A DNA stretch of 64,000 bases. Origin: Burkholderiales bacterium (lineage in GTDB: Bacteria; Pseudomonadota; Gammaproteobacteria; Burkholderiales; Burkholderiaceae_C). Both the position numbers and the translations under genes were made by a program. The notes under the pieces were generated by a model. That model saw nothing but the letters and a program-made list of their open reading frames with translations. It had not been told where the DNA came from and did not search any database. Every line of letters starts with the position of its first letter. Positions within the stretch are counted from its first letter, which is position 1. Positions 53,633-62,839 of the stretch are shown here, piece by piece. Location: the NCBI GenBank assembly GCA_021414305.1, contig JAIOOS010000013.1, positions 1 to 64,000 on the forward strand, written 5' to 3'.

Positions 53633-54501
53633 GCGAAGCCGTCGACCCGCCGCCGGCGCGAGAAATCGTCCTCGTCACCGGCATCTCCGGTTCCGGAAAG
53701 TCGGTGGCCCTGCATGCACTTGAAGATGCGGGCTTCTACTGCGTGGACAACCTGCCGCCCGAGCTGCTGCGCGACTTCCTGCGCCTCGAGCGGCAGCAGG
53801 GCGACCGCCGGGTCGCGATCGCGGTCGACGTGCGCAGCGCCGCCTCGCTGCCGCATCTGCTCCCGCTGCTGGCGCAATTGAAGAACGAGGGCGTCGCCGT
53901 CCATCCGATCTTTCTCGACGCCACCACCGCGGCGCTGGTGCGCCGCTTCTCCGAGACGCGCCGCGCCCACCCGCTCGCCGATCGCGGCGCGCTGGTCGAG
54001 GCGATCGAGCTCGAGCGCGAGCTGCTGGCCGGCCTGCGCGAGCTCTCGACCGTGCTCGACACCAGCCAGCTGCGCCCGACCCAGCTGCGCAGCTGGATGC
54101 GCGAGCTGGTGCGCGCCCCCGACAGCCGGCTGACGCTGGTGTTCGAGAGCTTTGCCTACCGGCACGGCGTGCCGCTCGACGCCGACTACGTCTTCGATGT
54201 CCGGGTGCTGCCGAATCCGCACTACGTACCCGAGCTCAAGCCCCTGACCGGGCGCGACGCGCCGGTCGCCGAGTACCTGGCGGCGCAGCCCGACGCGGTC
54301 GAGATGCTCGAGCGCATCGCCACCTTCCTGCGCCGCTGGCTGCCGGCGTTCAAGGCCGACCAGCGGGCCTACCTCACGGTGGCGATCGGCTGCACCGGCG
54401 GCCAGCATCGCTCGGTCTGGTTCGCCGAGCGGCTGGCCGAGCGCTTCGCCAGGGAGGCGGCGCCCCTGATCCGCCATCGCGAGCTCGAGCCGACGACGTG
54501 A
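53629..54501 (+). CDS. rapZ: RNase adapter protein RapZ (YvcJ family)
   Basis: A 290-residue nucleotide-binding protein controlling glmS through small-RNA decay by RNase E. Walker A is [20 protein letters not shown] and the following VDNLPPELL is typical; the C-terminal [20 protein letters not shown] is the RNA/sugar-phosphate-binding signature. The start is GTG at 53629, in a GTGA overlap with recN. RapZ usually neighbours ptsN or hprK; neither is seen here. Confidence 0.95.
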   Translation: MSEAVDPPPAREIVLVTGISGSGKSVALHALEDAGFYCVDNLPPELLRDFLRLERQQGDRRVAIAVDVRSAASLPHLLPLLAQLKNEGVAVHPIFLDATTAALVRRFSETRRAHPLADRGALVEAIELERELLAGLRELSTVLDTSQLRPTQLRSWMRELVRAPDSRLTLVFESFAYRHGVPLDADYVFDVRVLPNPHYVPELKPLTGRDAPVAEYLAAQPDAVEMLERIATFLRRWLPAFKADQRAYLTVAIGCTGGQHRSVWFAERLAERFAREAAPLIRHRELEPTT

Positions 54502-55121
54502 GCCGCAGCTTCCTGCCCGACCCGGCGCTGCCGCTGTTCCCGCTGCGCACCGTGCTTTTCCCCGACGGCCTGCTCGAGCTGAAGATCTTCGAGACGCGCT
54601 ACCTGGACCTGATCTCGCGCTGCATGCGCGAGCAGGCGCCGTTCGGCGTGATCGCCCTGAAGTCGGGAAGCGAGGCGTGCGTTTCCGGCAGCGCGCCGGT
54701 CGCGCTGTTCGACGTCGGCACGCTGGCCGAGCTGATCGAGGTCGACAGCGCCGAGGCCAACATCCTCCTGGTGCGCTGCCGCGGCACGCAGCGCTTCTCG
54801 CTCGGCGCGACCGAGCAGCAGGCCGACGGTCTCTGGGTCGGCGACGCGCGACCGCTGGCCGAGGATCCGGTGGTTGCGCCTTCGAGCGCGCACGCCAACG
54901 TCGTCAAGAGCCTGGTCGACGCGGTCGCCACGCTGTCGGCGCAGGGGGCGGAGCCGTTCCTCGCGCCGCATCGCTTCGAGAGCGCCGGCTGGGTGGCCAA
55001 CCGCTGGTGCGAGATCCTGCCCCTGCCGGTCGACGCCAAGCATCGGCTGCTCGGCCTGGACCCGCTCTCCCGGCTCGACATCATCGATTCGCTGATGCGC
55101 GTTCGCCACGCGCCGCACTGA
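54498..55121 (+). CDS. LON peptidase substrate-binding domain protein
   Basis: A 207-residue protein consisting of the Lon N-terminal (PUA-like) domain alone: [39 protein letters not shown] and [13 protein letters not shown]. There is no AAA or protease domain. Stand-alone versions are common; their role is unknown. GTG start in a GTGA overlap with rapZ. Confidence 0.9.
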   Translation: MSRSFLPDPALPLFPLRTVLFPDGLLELKIFETRYLDLISRCMREQAPFGVIALKSGSEACVSGSAPVALFDVGTLAELIEVDSAEANILLVRCRGTQRFSLGATEQQADGLWVGDARPLAEDPVVAPSSAHANVVKSLVDAVATLSAQGAEPFLAPHRFESAGWVANRWCEILPLPVDAKHRLLGLDPLSRLDIIDSLMRVRHAPH

Positions 55122-55144
55122 TCGCCGCTTCCGCGGCCGAGCCT

Positions 55145-56203
55145 TCAGCCGGGCGCGAGGCGCTTGCGCAGAGGGGCCGGCAGGCCGAGCGCCAGCGCGG
55201 CCTCGACCCGGAACCAGCGGCCTTCGGGCCAGGGCGCCGTGCAACGCGCCACGCTGCGCGCCGAGGTCGGTGCGGGCAAGGTCCAGCGCAGCGGCTGCAG
55301 GTGCCAGTCGAAGTGCGTCAGCACGTGAACGAACGACGGCAGCGCCTCCCCCTTGCCCGGCCAGTCGGCCGTCGCCGCCGCCAGGTCCTCGGGCGAGTCG
55401 AATTCCGGCAGGCTCCACAGGCCCGCCCAGACTCCGCGCGCCGGCCGCTGCACGAGCCAGACCTGGTCGCGCCAGCGCAGCTCGAGCCAGGCGTTGGCGC
55501 GGCGGCTGCGCAACAGACGCCTCGACTTGACCGGATAGCGTTCCTGCGTTCCCGCCTGCGCCGCCGCGCAAAGCTCGCGCACCGGGCAGAGCAGGCAGCG
55601 CGGCGAACGCGCGACGCACAGGGTAGCGCCCAAATCCATCAGGCCCTGGGTGTAAGCCTCGATGCCACGGGCCGGCAACAGCGCCGTCGCCCGGCTCCAG
55701 AGCTCGCGTTCGGCGCCGGCCCCGGCCAGGTCGCCTTCGAACGCGAGCACGCGCGCCAGCACCCGCTTGACGTTGCCGTCGAGGATCGCGACCCGCTCGC
55801 CGAACGAGAACGCGGCGATCGCCGCGGCGGTCGAGCGGCCGATGCCGGGCAGCGCAGCGAGCGCTTCACTGCTGCGCGGGAACTCGCCGCGGTGCTGCTC
55901 GACGATCACCTGCGCGGCGCGATGGAGATGGCGCGCGCGGCTGTAGTAGCCGAGGCCGCTCCAGAGCGCGAGCACGTCGTCGAGGCTGGCGGCGGCAAGC
56001 GCGCGCACGTCGGGAAAGCGGGCGAGAAAACGCTCGAAGTAGGCGAGAACCGTCGCGACCTGCGTCTGCTGCAGCATCACCTCGGAGAGCCAGACCCGGT
56101 ACGGGTCCTTGCCCTGCCAGGGCAGGTCGTGGCGGCCGTGCTCGCGCTGCCAGTCGACGATGCGGCCGGCAAACCCGGCCGGCAGATCGCCGCGGGCGCT
56201 CAA
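55145..56203 (-). CDS. mutY: Adenine DNA glycosylase MutY
   Basis: A 352-residue glycosylase removing adenine opposite 8-oxoguanine. The catalytic Glu is in SEVMLQQTQVATV, the helix-hairpin-helix is LPGIGRSTAAAIAAF, and the catalytic Asp is in ILDGNVKRVLAR. The iron-sulfur loop has Cys spacing 6-2-5 (CVARSPRC-LL-C-PVREL-C). A C-terminal NUDIX-like domain (about 230-345) reads the 8-oxoG. The best start is TTG at 56203, overlapping the GTPase stop as TTGA. The only other candidates truncate the conserved N terminus. Confidence 0.93.
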   Translation of the reverse strand: MSARGDLPAGFAGRIVDWQREHGRHDLPWQGKDPYRVWLSEVMLQQTQVATVLAYFERFLARFPDVRALAAASLDDVLALWSGLGYYSRARHLHRAAQVIVEQHRGEFPRSSEALAALPGIGRSTAAAIAAFSFGERVAILDGNVKRVLARVLAFEGDLAGAGAERELWSRATALLPARGIEAYTQGLMDLGATLCVARSPRCLLCPVRELCAAAQAGTQERYPVKSRRLLRSRRANAWLELRWRDQVWLVQRPARGVWAGLWSLPEFDSPEDLAAATADWPGKGEALPSFVHVLTHFDWHLQPLRWTLPAPTSARSVARCTAPWPEGRWFRVEAALALGLPAPLRKRLAPG

Positions 56204-58215
56204 GCCTGGCGCTGCATCGCCGCTTCGTCGCCGACCGGCACGGCGTCTTCGAAGAGCGGGAGGTCGAGCTTGTCGAATGCCGCGTCGGTGGAGAACGGCG
56301 CGACCAGCGCGTACTCGCGCAGGCTTTCGGCGAGCTCGCTGGTCTTCGCCTGGAACTCGATCAGGCGCTGGTCCTGGGTCTCGATTTCCTCGATGCGCAG
56401 CTCGAGCTCGCCGGCCGCGGACTGGATCTTCTCGAGCGTCTCGCGGCGCCGCTTGAACGCCTTGCGGCGCTCGCGCAGCTGCGAATCTACCTGCGCCGAA
56501 ACGGCCTTGTTCCAGAGCTCGAGCTCGCTGCTCGCGTTCTCGAACACGACCCGCAGCTTGGAGATCAGCATGCGCCGGAACTGCTCCATGAACTTGGGCT
56601 GCGCCAGGCGCAGCGCCAGGGTCAGGCCGAGGTACTGGACGTAGTTGCTCTCGATCAGCTGCAGCTCGCCGGTGAAGCGGTCGAAGTCGAGCGGCTTGTT
56701 CTGCGCCAGGCTGAAGCCGAACTCGGCGTTGAGCCGGCCGAACGAGGCGGCGAGCATCTCGCGGATCTCGCCGTTCCTGCGCTGCGCCGCGGCAAGCAGG
56801 CCGCGCAAGCGCTCGCACAAGGCGAGAAAGGCCTTCCTCGCGCCGAGGTTGAGGATCGAGGCGCCCATCGAGGCCTGCATCTCGGCGACCTCGTCGCGCA
56901 CCCGGTCGGACGAGAGGTCGATCAGCATGTCCTTGAGCATGCGCCCGTGCACCGCGCGCATCGCCTGCAGCAGCGTCGTGCACTCCTCGAACTCCGCGGT
57001 CTCGGCGTCGACGCGCTTGATCATCAGCCGGACCTTGGCGTTGTTCTTGCCGCGCAGGCCGCGCAGCTCGAGCGTCTGCTCGGCGAGCTGGCGGCGTGCG
57101 TCGCCGATGTGCCGGACGACGTGGTTCTCGATCTGCTGCGCGCCTTCCTGGACAACCTGCTCGAGCACCTGGCGCCGCTGCGGCAGCAGTTGCGCGCCGA
57201 GCGCGGCCTCGAGGATCGGCAGCCGGCTCTCGTTGAGCCCCATCTCGTCGCCTTCGACGCGGGCGGCCAGGGCCTGCCGCGCCGAGAGCGGAAACACGCG
57301 CTCGAGGCCCACGCCCAATGTGCGCGCGGTTTCGCGCTGCTGCTGCGCGATCTGCGCTTCCACCTGCTCGAGCGTGGCCAGGGGATCGATCAGCGAGTCG
57401 ATCTTGTTCAGGACGACGAAGCGGGTCGGCGCCCGGGCGCCGAGGTGGTCGCGCCAGATCGCGAGGTCCGACTTGGTCACGCCGGTGTCGGCGCCGAGGA
57501 TGAAGACCGTGGCGTGCGCCGAGGGCAGCAGCGACAGGGTCAGCTCGGGCTCGGCGCCGATCGCGTTCAGGCCTGGCGTGTCGAGCACGACCAGACCCTG
57601 GCGCAGCAGCGGATGCGGATAGTTGATGAGCGCGTGGCGCCAGGCGGGCACCTCGACCTTGCCCTCGTCGTCGCGCGGAGGGTTGTCCTCGGGGTGGGCG
57701 TCGTCCCAGAAGCCGAGGGCGCGCGCCTGCGCCTCGGTCACCCACTCGGTGCGGGTCACCTCGAGCAGCGAGCGGGCGAGCTCGTCGGCGTCGTCGATCT
57801 TGAGCTCGAGCCGGCGCCAGGCGCGCGGCTGCAGGCGCAGTTCGCCGAGCGAGAGGCCCTCGAGCCGGGTCTCGATCGGCAGCAGGGCGAGCGAGGGCGG
57901 CTCGTCGGCGCTCCAGCCGAGCTCGACCGGGCACATCGTCGTCCGCCCGGGCGTGGCGGGCAGGATGCGGCGACCGGTGTCGGCGAAGAAGATGGCGTTG
58001 ATCAGCTCCGACTTGCCGCGCGAGAACTCGGCGACGAAGGCGACCACGAGCTTCTCGTTGCCGAGGCGCTCGCGCAGGGAACCGATCTGCTCGGCGGCGG
58101 CGCCTTGCGCCAGATCGTGCTCGGCGAGGAAGCGGGCGAGCGTGTCGACGCGTTCGGACAAGGCGCCGCGCCACTCGCCGAGGGCGTCGAGGCTGGTCGC
58201 GAAGGAGTGGGTCAT
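56200..58215 (-). CDS. Bacterial dynamin-like GTPase
   Basis: A 671-residue GTPase. The P-loop is AEFSRGKSELIN with Lys68 and Ser69, the form seen in bacterial dynamin-like proteins. ATPGRTTMCP is switch I, VVLDTPGLNAIG is G3 and FVVLNKIDSLID is G4. The C-terminal half (about 340-650) is long helices with coiled-coil character, including ERRKAFKRRRETLEKIQSAAGELELRIEEIE. No membrane segment is evident; paddle-type lipid binding is possible. It may remodel membranes or act in stress. Stop overlaps the mutY start. Confidence 0.88.
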   Translation of the reverse strand: MTHSFATSLDALGEWRGALSERVDTLARFLAEHDLAQGAAAEQIGSLRERLGNEKLVVAFVAEFSRGKSELINAIFFADTGRRILPATPGRTTMCPVELGWSADEPPSLALLPIETRLEGLSLGELRLQPRAWRRLELKIDDADELARSLLEVTRTEWVTEAQARALGFWDDAHPEDNPPRDDEGKVEVPAWRHALINYPHPLLRQGLVVLDTPGLNAIGAEPELTLSLLPSAHATVFILGADTGVTKSDLAIWRDHLGARAPTRFVVLNKIDSLIDPLATLEQVEAQIAQQQRETARTLGVGLERVFPLSARQALAARVEGDEMGLNESRLPILEAALGAQLLPQRRQVLEQVVQEGAQQIENHVVRHIGDARRQLAEQTLELRGLRGKNNAKVRLMIKRVDAETAEFEECTTLLQAMRAVHGRMLKDMLIDLSSDRVRDEVAEMQASMGASILNLGARKAFLALCERLRGLLAAAQRRNGEIREMLAASFGRLNAEFGFSLAQNKPLDFDRFTGELQLIESNYVQYLGLTLALRLAQPKFMEQFRRMLISKLRVVFENASSELELWNKAVSAQVDSQLRERRKAFKRRRETLEKIQSAAGELELRIEEIETQDQRLIEFQAKTSELAESLREYALVAPFSTDAAFDKLDLPLFEDAVPVGDEAAMQRQA

Positions 58216-58299
58216 CGAGGAACGCGCAAGAGGCGCGGAGCATCGTATCCCAGCAACCCGGGGCGACGCCGGGCCGAAACACTTGCTCACCACGCCGGC

Positions 58300-58322
58300 G
58301 CGGGACGTTTCGCACGTCCCGC
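58300..58322. other. Stem-loop between mutM and the dynamin-like gene
   Basis: GCGGGACGT and ACGTCCCGC form a perfect 9-bp stem around TTCGC, in the 152-nt gap downstream of mutM. No T-run follows on either strand, so it is not a typical terminator. Its arms are not repeated elsewhere that I noticed. Confidence 0.4.
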
Positions 58323-58367
58323 CGGGCTCCGCGCATCCCCCGCCTCGGCCGGAGGCGGGAAACCGCG

Positions 58368-59183
58368 TCAGCGGCGCTGGCAGCCCGGGCAGAAGAAGGT
58401 CGCCCTGCCACCCTGGACGATGCGCCGCACGGTGCCGTCGCAACGCACGCACCTCTGCCCGGCGCGCCCGTAGACCCGTGCTTCGAGCTGGAACTCGCCG
58501 GCCGCGCCGTGCGCGTCGCGAAAGTCGCGCAGCGTCGAGCCGCCGAGCTCGACCGCGCGCGCCAGCACCCCGCGCACCGCCGCCGCCAGCAGGTCGGCGC
58601 GCGGCCGGCTGATGCGGTCGCTGCGCGTGCGCGGGTCGATGCGGGCTTCGAACAGCGCCTCGCACGCGTAGATGTTGCCGGCGCCGACGACGATGGCGCC
58701 GCCGAGCAGCGCCTCCTTCACCGACACCTTGCGCCGGCGCAGCGCCGCATGCAGGTGGGCGCCGTCGAAGCGGGGGTCGAAGGGCTCGAGGCCGAGCTTG
58801 GCGAGCAGCTTCGCGGCCGGCCCGGTTTCCGCGGAAGGCGACCAGACGACCGCGCCGAAGCGGCGCGGGTCGGTCAGGCGCAGCGTGCCCTGCCCGGTGA
58901 CGAGATCGAAGTGGTCGTGCGGTCCGTGCACCGGTACCTGCTCGGCGAAGGCGAGCGAGCCGGACATGCCCAGGTGCATCAGAAGGCCACCGCGCTCGAG
59001 CGGCAGCCAGAGGTACTTGCCGCGGCGGGCGACTCGGCCGACCCTCTGGCCGACCAGCTCCTCCGGCGCCAGGCCGAGCGGCCAGCGCAAGGGCTTGCCG
59101 AGGCGCACGGCGATGACCCGCGCGCCCTCGATCCGCGCGGAAAAGCTGAGGCGGGTGACTTCGACTTCCGGGAGCTCGGGCAT
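58368..59183 (-). CDS. mutM: Formamidopyrimidine-DNA glycosylase
   Basis: A 271-residue bifunctional glycosylase/AP-lyase for 8-oxoguanine and formamidopyrimidines. The mature N terminus [10 protein letters not shown] gives the catalytic Pro1-Glu2; the Lys of [10 protein letters not shown] is the conserved substrate Lys. [15 protein letters not shown] is the H2TH region, and the zinc finger is CVRC and CPGC separated by 16 residues. The ATG at 59183 was chosen for the obligatory MPELPE start. Confidence 0.96.
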   Translation of the reverse strand: MPELPEVEVTRLSFSARIEGARVIAVRLGKPLRWPLGLAPEELVGQRVGRVARRGKYLWLPLERGGLLMHLGMSGSLAFAEQVPVHGPHDHFDLVTGQGTLRLTDPRRFGAVVWSPSAETGPAAKLLAKLGLEPFDPRFDGAHLHAALRRRKVSVKEALLGGAIVVGAGNIYACEALFEARIDPRTRSDRISRPRADLLAAAVRGVLARAVELGGSTLRDFRDAHGAAGEFQLEARVYGRAGQRCVRCDGTVRRIVQGGRATFFCPGCQRR

Positions 59184-59317
59184 GTTTGTTCGCGACCTGC
59201 GGGAATTATCACGAGCGATGCGGATCGGACCGATGGAGGGGTGCCGGCAGGTCGGCGCCGGCGCGGCGCGCACGGCGGGCCACCACTAGAATCGTTTTTC
59301 GCCCGAGGAGTATGTCG

Positions 59318-61162
59318 ATGCCGGCGTTTCGTGTTCATCCAGGGCGCTTTCGCCTACCCGCCCTCGCGCTGACGCTGGCCGCTGCGGGTCTCGCGTCGCC
59401 CGCGTCGGTGCTCGCGCAGACCGCAACGCGGACCGAGGCCGCTCCGGCCGCGAGCACGGTCGAGAACTCCGGCCTCGACGCGCCGCTGTTCTACCAGTTG
59501 CTGATCGCCGAGATGCAGCTGCGCAACGGCGATCCCGCCACCGGCTTCCAGCTCCTGCTCGACGCCGCCCGGCGCTCCAAGGACGAGGCGGTGTTCCGCC
59601 GCGCCACCGAGATCGCCCTGCAGGCTCGCGCCGGCGACCAGGCGCTGTCGGCGGTGCTCGCATGGCGCGAGGCTGTTCCCGGGTCGGTCGAGGCGCTGCG
59701 CTATCACGTGCAGATGCTGGTCGCGCTCAACCGCGTGGCCGAAGCCGAAGAGCCGCTCGGCAAGCTCCTGCGCCAGGCGGCGCGGCCGACGCTGCCGGCG
59801 ATGCTCGATGCGGTGCCGCGCTTCCTCGGCCGCAGCGCCGACCGCGCGGCGACGGCGGCGCTGATCGAGCGCGCCCTTCAGCCCTATGTCGAAGCGCCCG
59901 ACACACGGACCGCGGCCCTGATCGCCATGGGCCGCGGCTGGTTCGCGGTGCCCGACCACGCCAAGGCGCTCGCGTACGCGCAGCGCGCCGCGGCGGCGGG
60001 CCCGACGGCCGATGGGCCGGCCCTGTTCGCGCTCGACATGCTGCCCGCGGTGCCCGACGCCGAAGCGATCGTCAAGGCGCGCCTGGCGGCGCAGCCGGCC
60101 GCCCCGGCCGGCCTGCGCCTGCTTTACGTGCGCACGCTGGCCGGATCGCAGCGGCTCGGCGAAGCGGTGGCCGAGGTCACCGCCCTGACGCAGAAGGAGC
60201 CGACCCTGGCGCCGCCCTGGCTCACGCTCGGCGCGCTCGAGCTCGAGCTGAAGCATGCGAAGGAGGCGACCGTCGCGCTCCAGACCTACGTCCGCCTGGT
60301 CGAGGGCGGTGCTTCCGTCAGCTCGGCCCCTGCGCCCTCCGCGCCGATCGCCACCGACGACGACGGCGACGACGAGGTGCCCGCCACCGCCGGCGCGGCG
60401 CTGACGCAGGCCTGGCTGCTGCTCGCGCAGGCGGCGGAGCAGCAGCGCGACTTCGCCGCCGCCGAACGTTGGCTGGCGAAGATCGACAACCCGCAGCGTG
60501 CGCTCGAGGTGCAGTCGCGCCGCGCCTCGCTGCTCGCCAAGCAGGGCAAGATGACCGAGGCGCGGCAGCTGATCCGCCGCGTTCCCGAGCAGACCGCCGC
60601 CGACGCGCGCGCCAAGTACGTCGCCGAGGCCGAGCTGCTGCGCGAAGCCAAGCAATGGGCCGAAGCCGACAAGGTGCTGGCGGCGGCGAACAAGGCGTTC
60701 CCGAACGACACCGACCTGCTCTACGAGCAGGCCATGGTCGTCGAGAAGCTCAATCACATGGACGAGATGGAGCGGCTGCTGCGTCGGGTGATCGAGCTGA
60801 AGCCGACCCACCACCACGCCTACAACGCCCTCGGCTACTCGCTGGCGGAGCGCAAGGTGCGCCTGCCCGAAGCGAAGAAGCTGATCCAGAAGGCGCTCGA
60901 CCTGAGCCCGGGCGAGCCGTTCATCACCGACAGCCTCGGCTGGGTCGAGTACCGGATGGGCAATCGCGACGAAGCGATCAGGATCCTGCGCACCGCCTAC
61001 CAGGCGCGGCCCGACCCGGAGATCGCTGCCCACCTCGGCGAGGTGCTCTGGATCGCCGGCCAGACCGAGGAAGCGCGCAAGGTCTGGCGCGAGGGCCGCT
61101 CGCGCGACGCGCAGAACGACGTGCTGCGGGAGACGCTGGCCCGGCTCCGGGTCGACCTGTGA
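59318..61162 (+). CDS. Exported tetratricopeptide-repeat protein
   Basis: A 614-residue TPR protein with a signal peptide (about 1-33, ending VLAQT). Helical repeats run throughout, clearest at the C terminus: THHHAYNALGYSLAERKVRLPEAKKLIQKALDLSPGEPFITDSLGWVEYRMGNRDEAIRIL in pieces. An acidic insert (TDDDGDDEVP) splits the array near residue 345. GAGGAG lies 7 nt before this second ATG but only 1 nt before the ATG at 59312, so 59318 is preferred. It sits upstream of lolB, suggesting an envelope role. Confidence 0.88.
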   Translation: MPAFRVHPGRFRLPALALTLAAAGLASPASVLAQTATRTEAAPAASTVENSGLDAPLFYQLLIAEMQLRNGDPATGFQLLLDAARRSKDEAVFRRATEIALQARAGDQALSAVLAWREAVPGSVEALRYHVQMLVALNRVAEAEEPLGKLLRQAARPTLPAMLDAVPRFLGRSADRAATAALIERALQPYVEAPDTRTAALIAMGRGWFAVPDHAKALAYAQRAAAAGPTADGPALFALDMLPAVPDAEAIVKARLAAQPAAPAGLRLLYVRTLAGSQRLGEAVAEVTALTQKEPTLAPPWLTLGALELELKHAKEATVALQTYVRLVEGGASVSSAPAPSAPIATDDDGDDEVPATAGAALTQAWLLLAQAAEQQRDFAAAERWLAKIDNPQRALEVQSRRASLLAKQGKMTEARQLIRRVPEQTAADARAKYVAEAELLREAKQWAEADKVLAAANKAFPNDTDLLYEQAMVVEKLNHMDEMERLLRRVIELKPTHHHAYNALGYSLAERKVRLPEAKKLIQKALDLSPGEPFITDSLGWVEYRMGNRDEAIRILRTAYQARPDPEIAAHLGEVLWIAGQTEEARKVWREGRSRDAQNDVLRETLARLRVDL

Positions 61163-61205
61163 TCCGGCGCGGCCGCGCGCCGCGCCCCGAGCCTGCCCGC
61201 TGCCG

Positions 61206-61739
61206 ATGACGCGCTTCTTCGCTTGTCTCCTTGCCTCGTCGCTGGTCGCCGGTTGCGCCAGCGTCGAGATCCCGGCGCCGATCACCGGCGGCGAGACGTT
61301 CGCCGGCCGGCTGAGCGTGCAGGTGGCCGAGGGAGATACCACCCCCGCGCGCTCGTTCTCGGCCGCCTTCGACCTGCGCGGCGGCCCGGCCGCCGGCACG
61401 CTCGGCCTCTCGACGCCGCTCGGCAGCATGCTCGCCGAGGCCCGCTGGCGCGCCGCGTCGGTGGTGCTGGTGACGCCCCAAGGCAACCGCCAGTTCGCCA
61501 GCCTCGATGCCTTGACCCGGTCGGTACTCGGCGAAAGCGTGCCGGTGGAGGCCTGGTTCGACTGGCTGCAGGGCCGGCCCTGGCCCGGCGCCGCGAGCGT
61601 GCCGCACGCCACCGGCCGCGGCTTCGAGCAGCTCGGCTGGAATGTCGACCTGTCGCGCTTCGCCACCGGCGCCGTGGGCGCCAGCCGGCGCGCCCCGGAC
61701 CCGCCGGTCGTGGTGCGCATCCAGCTCGACCGCTCCTGA
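61206..61739 (+). CDS. lolB: Outer-membrane lipoprotein receptor LolB
   Basis: A 177-residue lipoprotein with the lipobox VAGC at residues 14-17. The LolA/LolB half-barrel is visible in FAGRLSVQVAEG, FSAAFDLRGGPAAGTLGLSTPLG, LVTPQGNRQFASLDALT and the end PVVVRIQLDRS. It receives lipoproteins from LolA and inserts them in the outer membrane. Position 10 nt before ispE is the standard betaproteobacterial arrangement. It is divergent in many species, which lowers certainty slightly. Confidence 0.88.
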   Translation: MTRFFACLLASSLVAGCASVEIPAPITGGETFAGRLSVQVAEGDTTPARSFSAAFDLRGGPAAGTLGLSTPLGSMLAEARWRAASVVLVTPQGNRQFASLDALTRSVLGESVPVEAWFDWLQGRPWPGAASVPHATGRGFEQLGWNVDLSRFATGAVGASRRAPDPPVVVRIQLDRS

Positions 61740-61749
61740 GCAGCCGGAG

Positions 61750-62670
61750 ATGGCCCTGCGCGCCCTCTACGACGTGCCTGCGCCGGCCAAGCTGAACCTG
61801 TTCCTGCACGTCGTCGGCCGGCGCGCCGACGGCTACCACCTGATCGATTCGCTGATGCTGCCGATCGACTGGTGCGACACCCTGCACTTCGAGCTCCGCG
61901 ACGACGCCCGGCTGACCCGCCACGACCTCGGCGACCCGCTCCCCGCCGACGACCTGTGCCTGCGCGCCGCCCGCGCCCTGCAGCAGGCCGCCGGAACGCC
62001 CCTGGGCGCCGACATCTCGATCGAGAAGCGCCTGCCGTCCGGCGCCGGCCTCGGCGGCGGCAGTTCCGACGCCGCCTCGACCCTGCTGGCGCTGAACCGC
62101 CTCTGGGGCCTCGACTGGCCGCTGTCGCGCCTCCTGCCGATCGGCCTGGCGCTGGGCGCCGACCTGCCCTTTTTCCTCGGCGGCACGCCGGCTCGGGTGA
62201 GCGGTATCGGCGAAACGCTGACCCCGGTCGCGCTCGCCGGACGCTGGTTCGCCGTCGTCAAGCCGGCCGCCGGCCTGGAGACGGCCCGGGTGTTCGCCTC
62301 CCCGCAGGTGGCGGCGGCCGTCGAGGCTGCTAGAATCGCGGGCTTTTCCAAGGCAGAACGGCGCCCGTCTGACGGGGCCGGGAAGCCTGGGGAATCCGAG
62401 CCGGAACTCGAAGACGGCTTCGGGCGCAACGATCTTCAGGCTGCCGCCGAAGCGCTTTGCCCCGAGGTGTCGCGGGCGGTGGCCGGGCTTCACGCCGCGT
62501 TCGGCAACAGCCGGATGACGGGCTCGGGAAGCGCGGTCTTCGCCCGGGCGGGAACCGGCGCGGCGCCCTCGGCAGCGATGCCGAGCGATTGGCCCGCAGG
62601 CTGGTCGAGCCGGATGTGCCGCTCCCTGGAGCGTCATCCGCTCGCGAGTTGGGCCCGGCGGGAAGCGTGA
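61750..62670 (+). CDS. ispE: 4-diphosphocytidyl-2-C-methyl-D-erythritol kinase
   Basis: A 306-residue GHMP kinase of the MEP isoprenoid pathway. VPAPAKLNLFLHVVGRRADGYH is the substrate segment, LPSGAGLGGGSSDAAST the ATP-binding glycine loop, and SRMTGSGSAVFA the third motif. The ATG at 61750 fits family starts. It is followed 38 nt later by tRNA-Gln. Confidence 0.95.
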   Translation: MALRALYDVPAPAKLNLFLHVVGRRADGYHLIDSLMLPIDWCDTLHFELRDDARLTRHDLGDPLPADDLCLRAARALQQAAGTPLGADISIEKRLPSGAGLGGGSSDAASTLLALNRLWGLDWPLSRLLPIGLALGADLPFFLGGTPARVSGIGETLTPVALAGRWFAVVKPAAGLETARVFASPQVAAAVEAARIAGFSKAERRPSDGAGKPGESEPELEDGFGRNDLQAAAEALCPEVSRAVAGLHAAFGNSRMTGSGSAVFARAGTGAAPSAAMPSDWPAGWSSRMCRSLERHPLASWARREA

Positions 62671-62708
62671 ATGTTTTAAGGTCCGCAGCGCAAGCTGCGA
62701 ACCGGTGT

Positions 62709-62785
62709 AGGGGAGTCGCCAAGCTGGTTAAGGCATCGGATTTTGATTCCGACATGCGAAGGTTCGAATCCTTCTTCCCCTGCCA
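62709..62785 (+). tRNA. tRNA-Gln, anticodon TTG
   Basis: The gene begins AGGGGAGTCGCCAAG and ends with an encoded CCA. The anticodon arm is TCGGATTTTGATTCCGA with UUG; the T-arm is GAAGGTTCGAATCCTTC. One wobble pair closes the acceptor stem. Position between ispE and prs is conserved in betaproteobacteria. Confidence 0.96.
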
Positions 62786-62839
62786 AATCCTCCCAGCGCT
62801 GAGCCGAAGCGCTGCCCGTTCGGTCTCACGAAAGTCGCC

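Noticed and set aside
58300..58322. Intrinsic terminator after mutM.
   Set aside because: The stem is perfect but lacks a T-run on either strand; listed only as a stem-loop.
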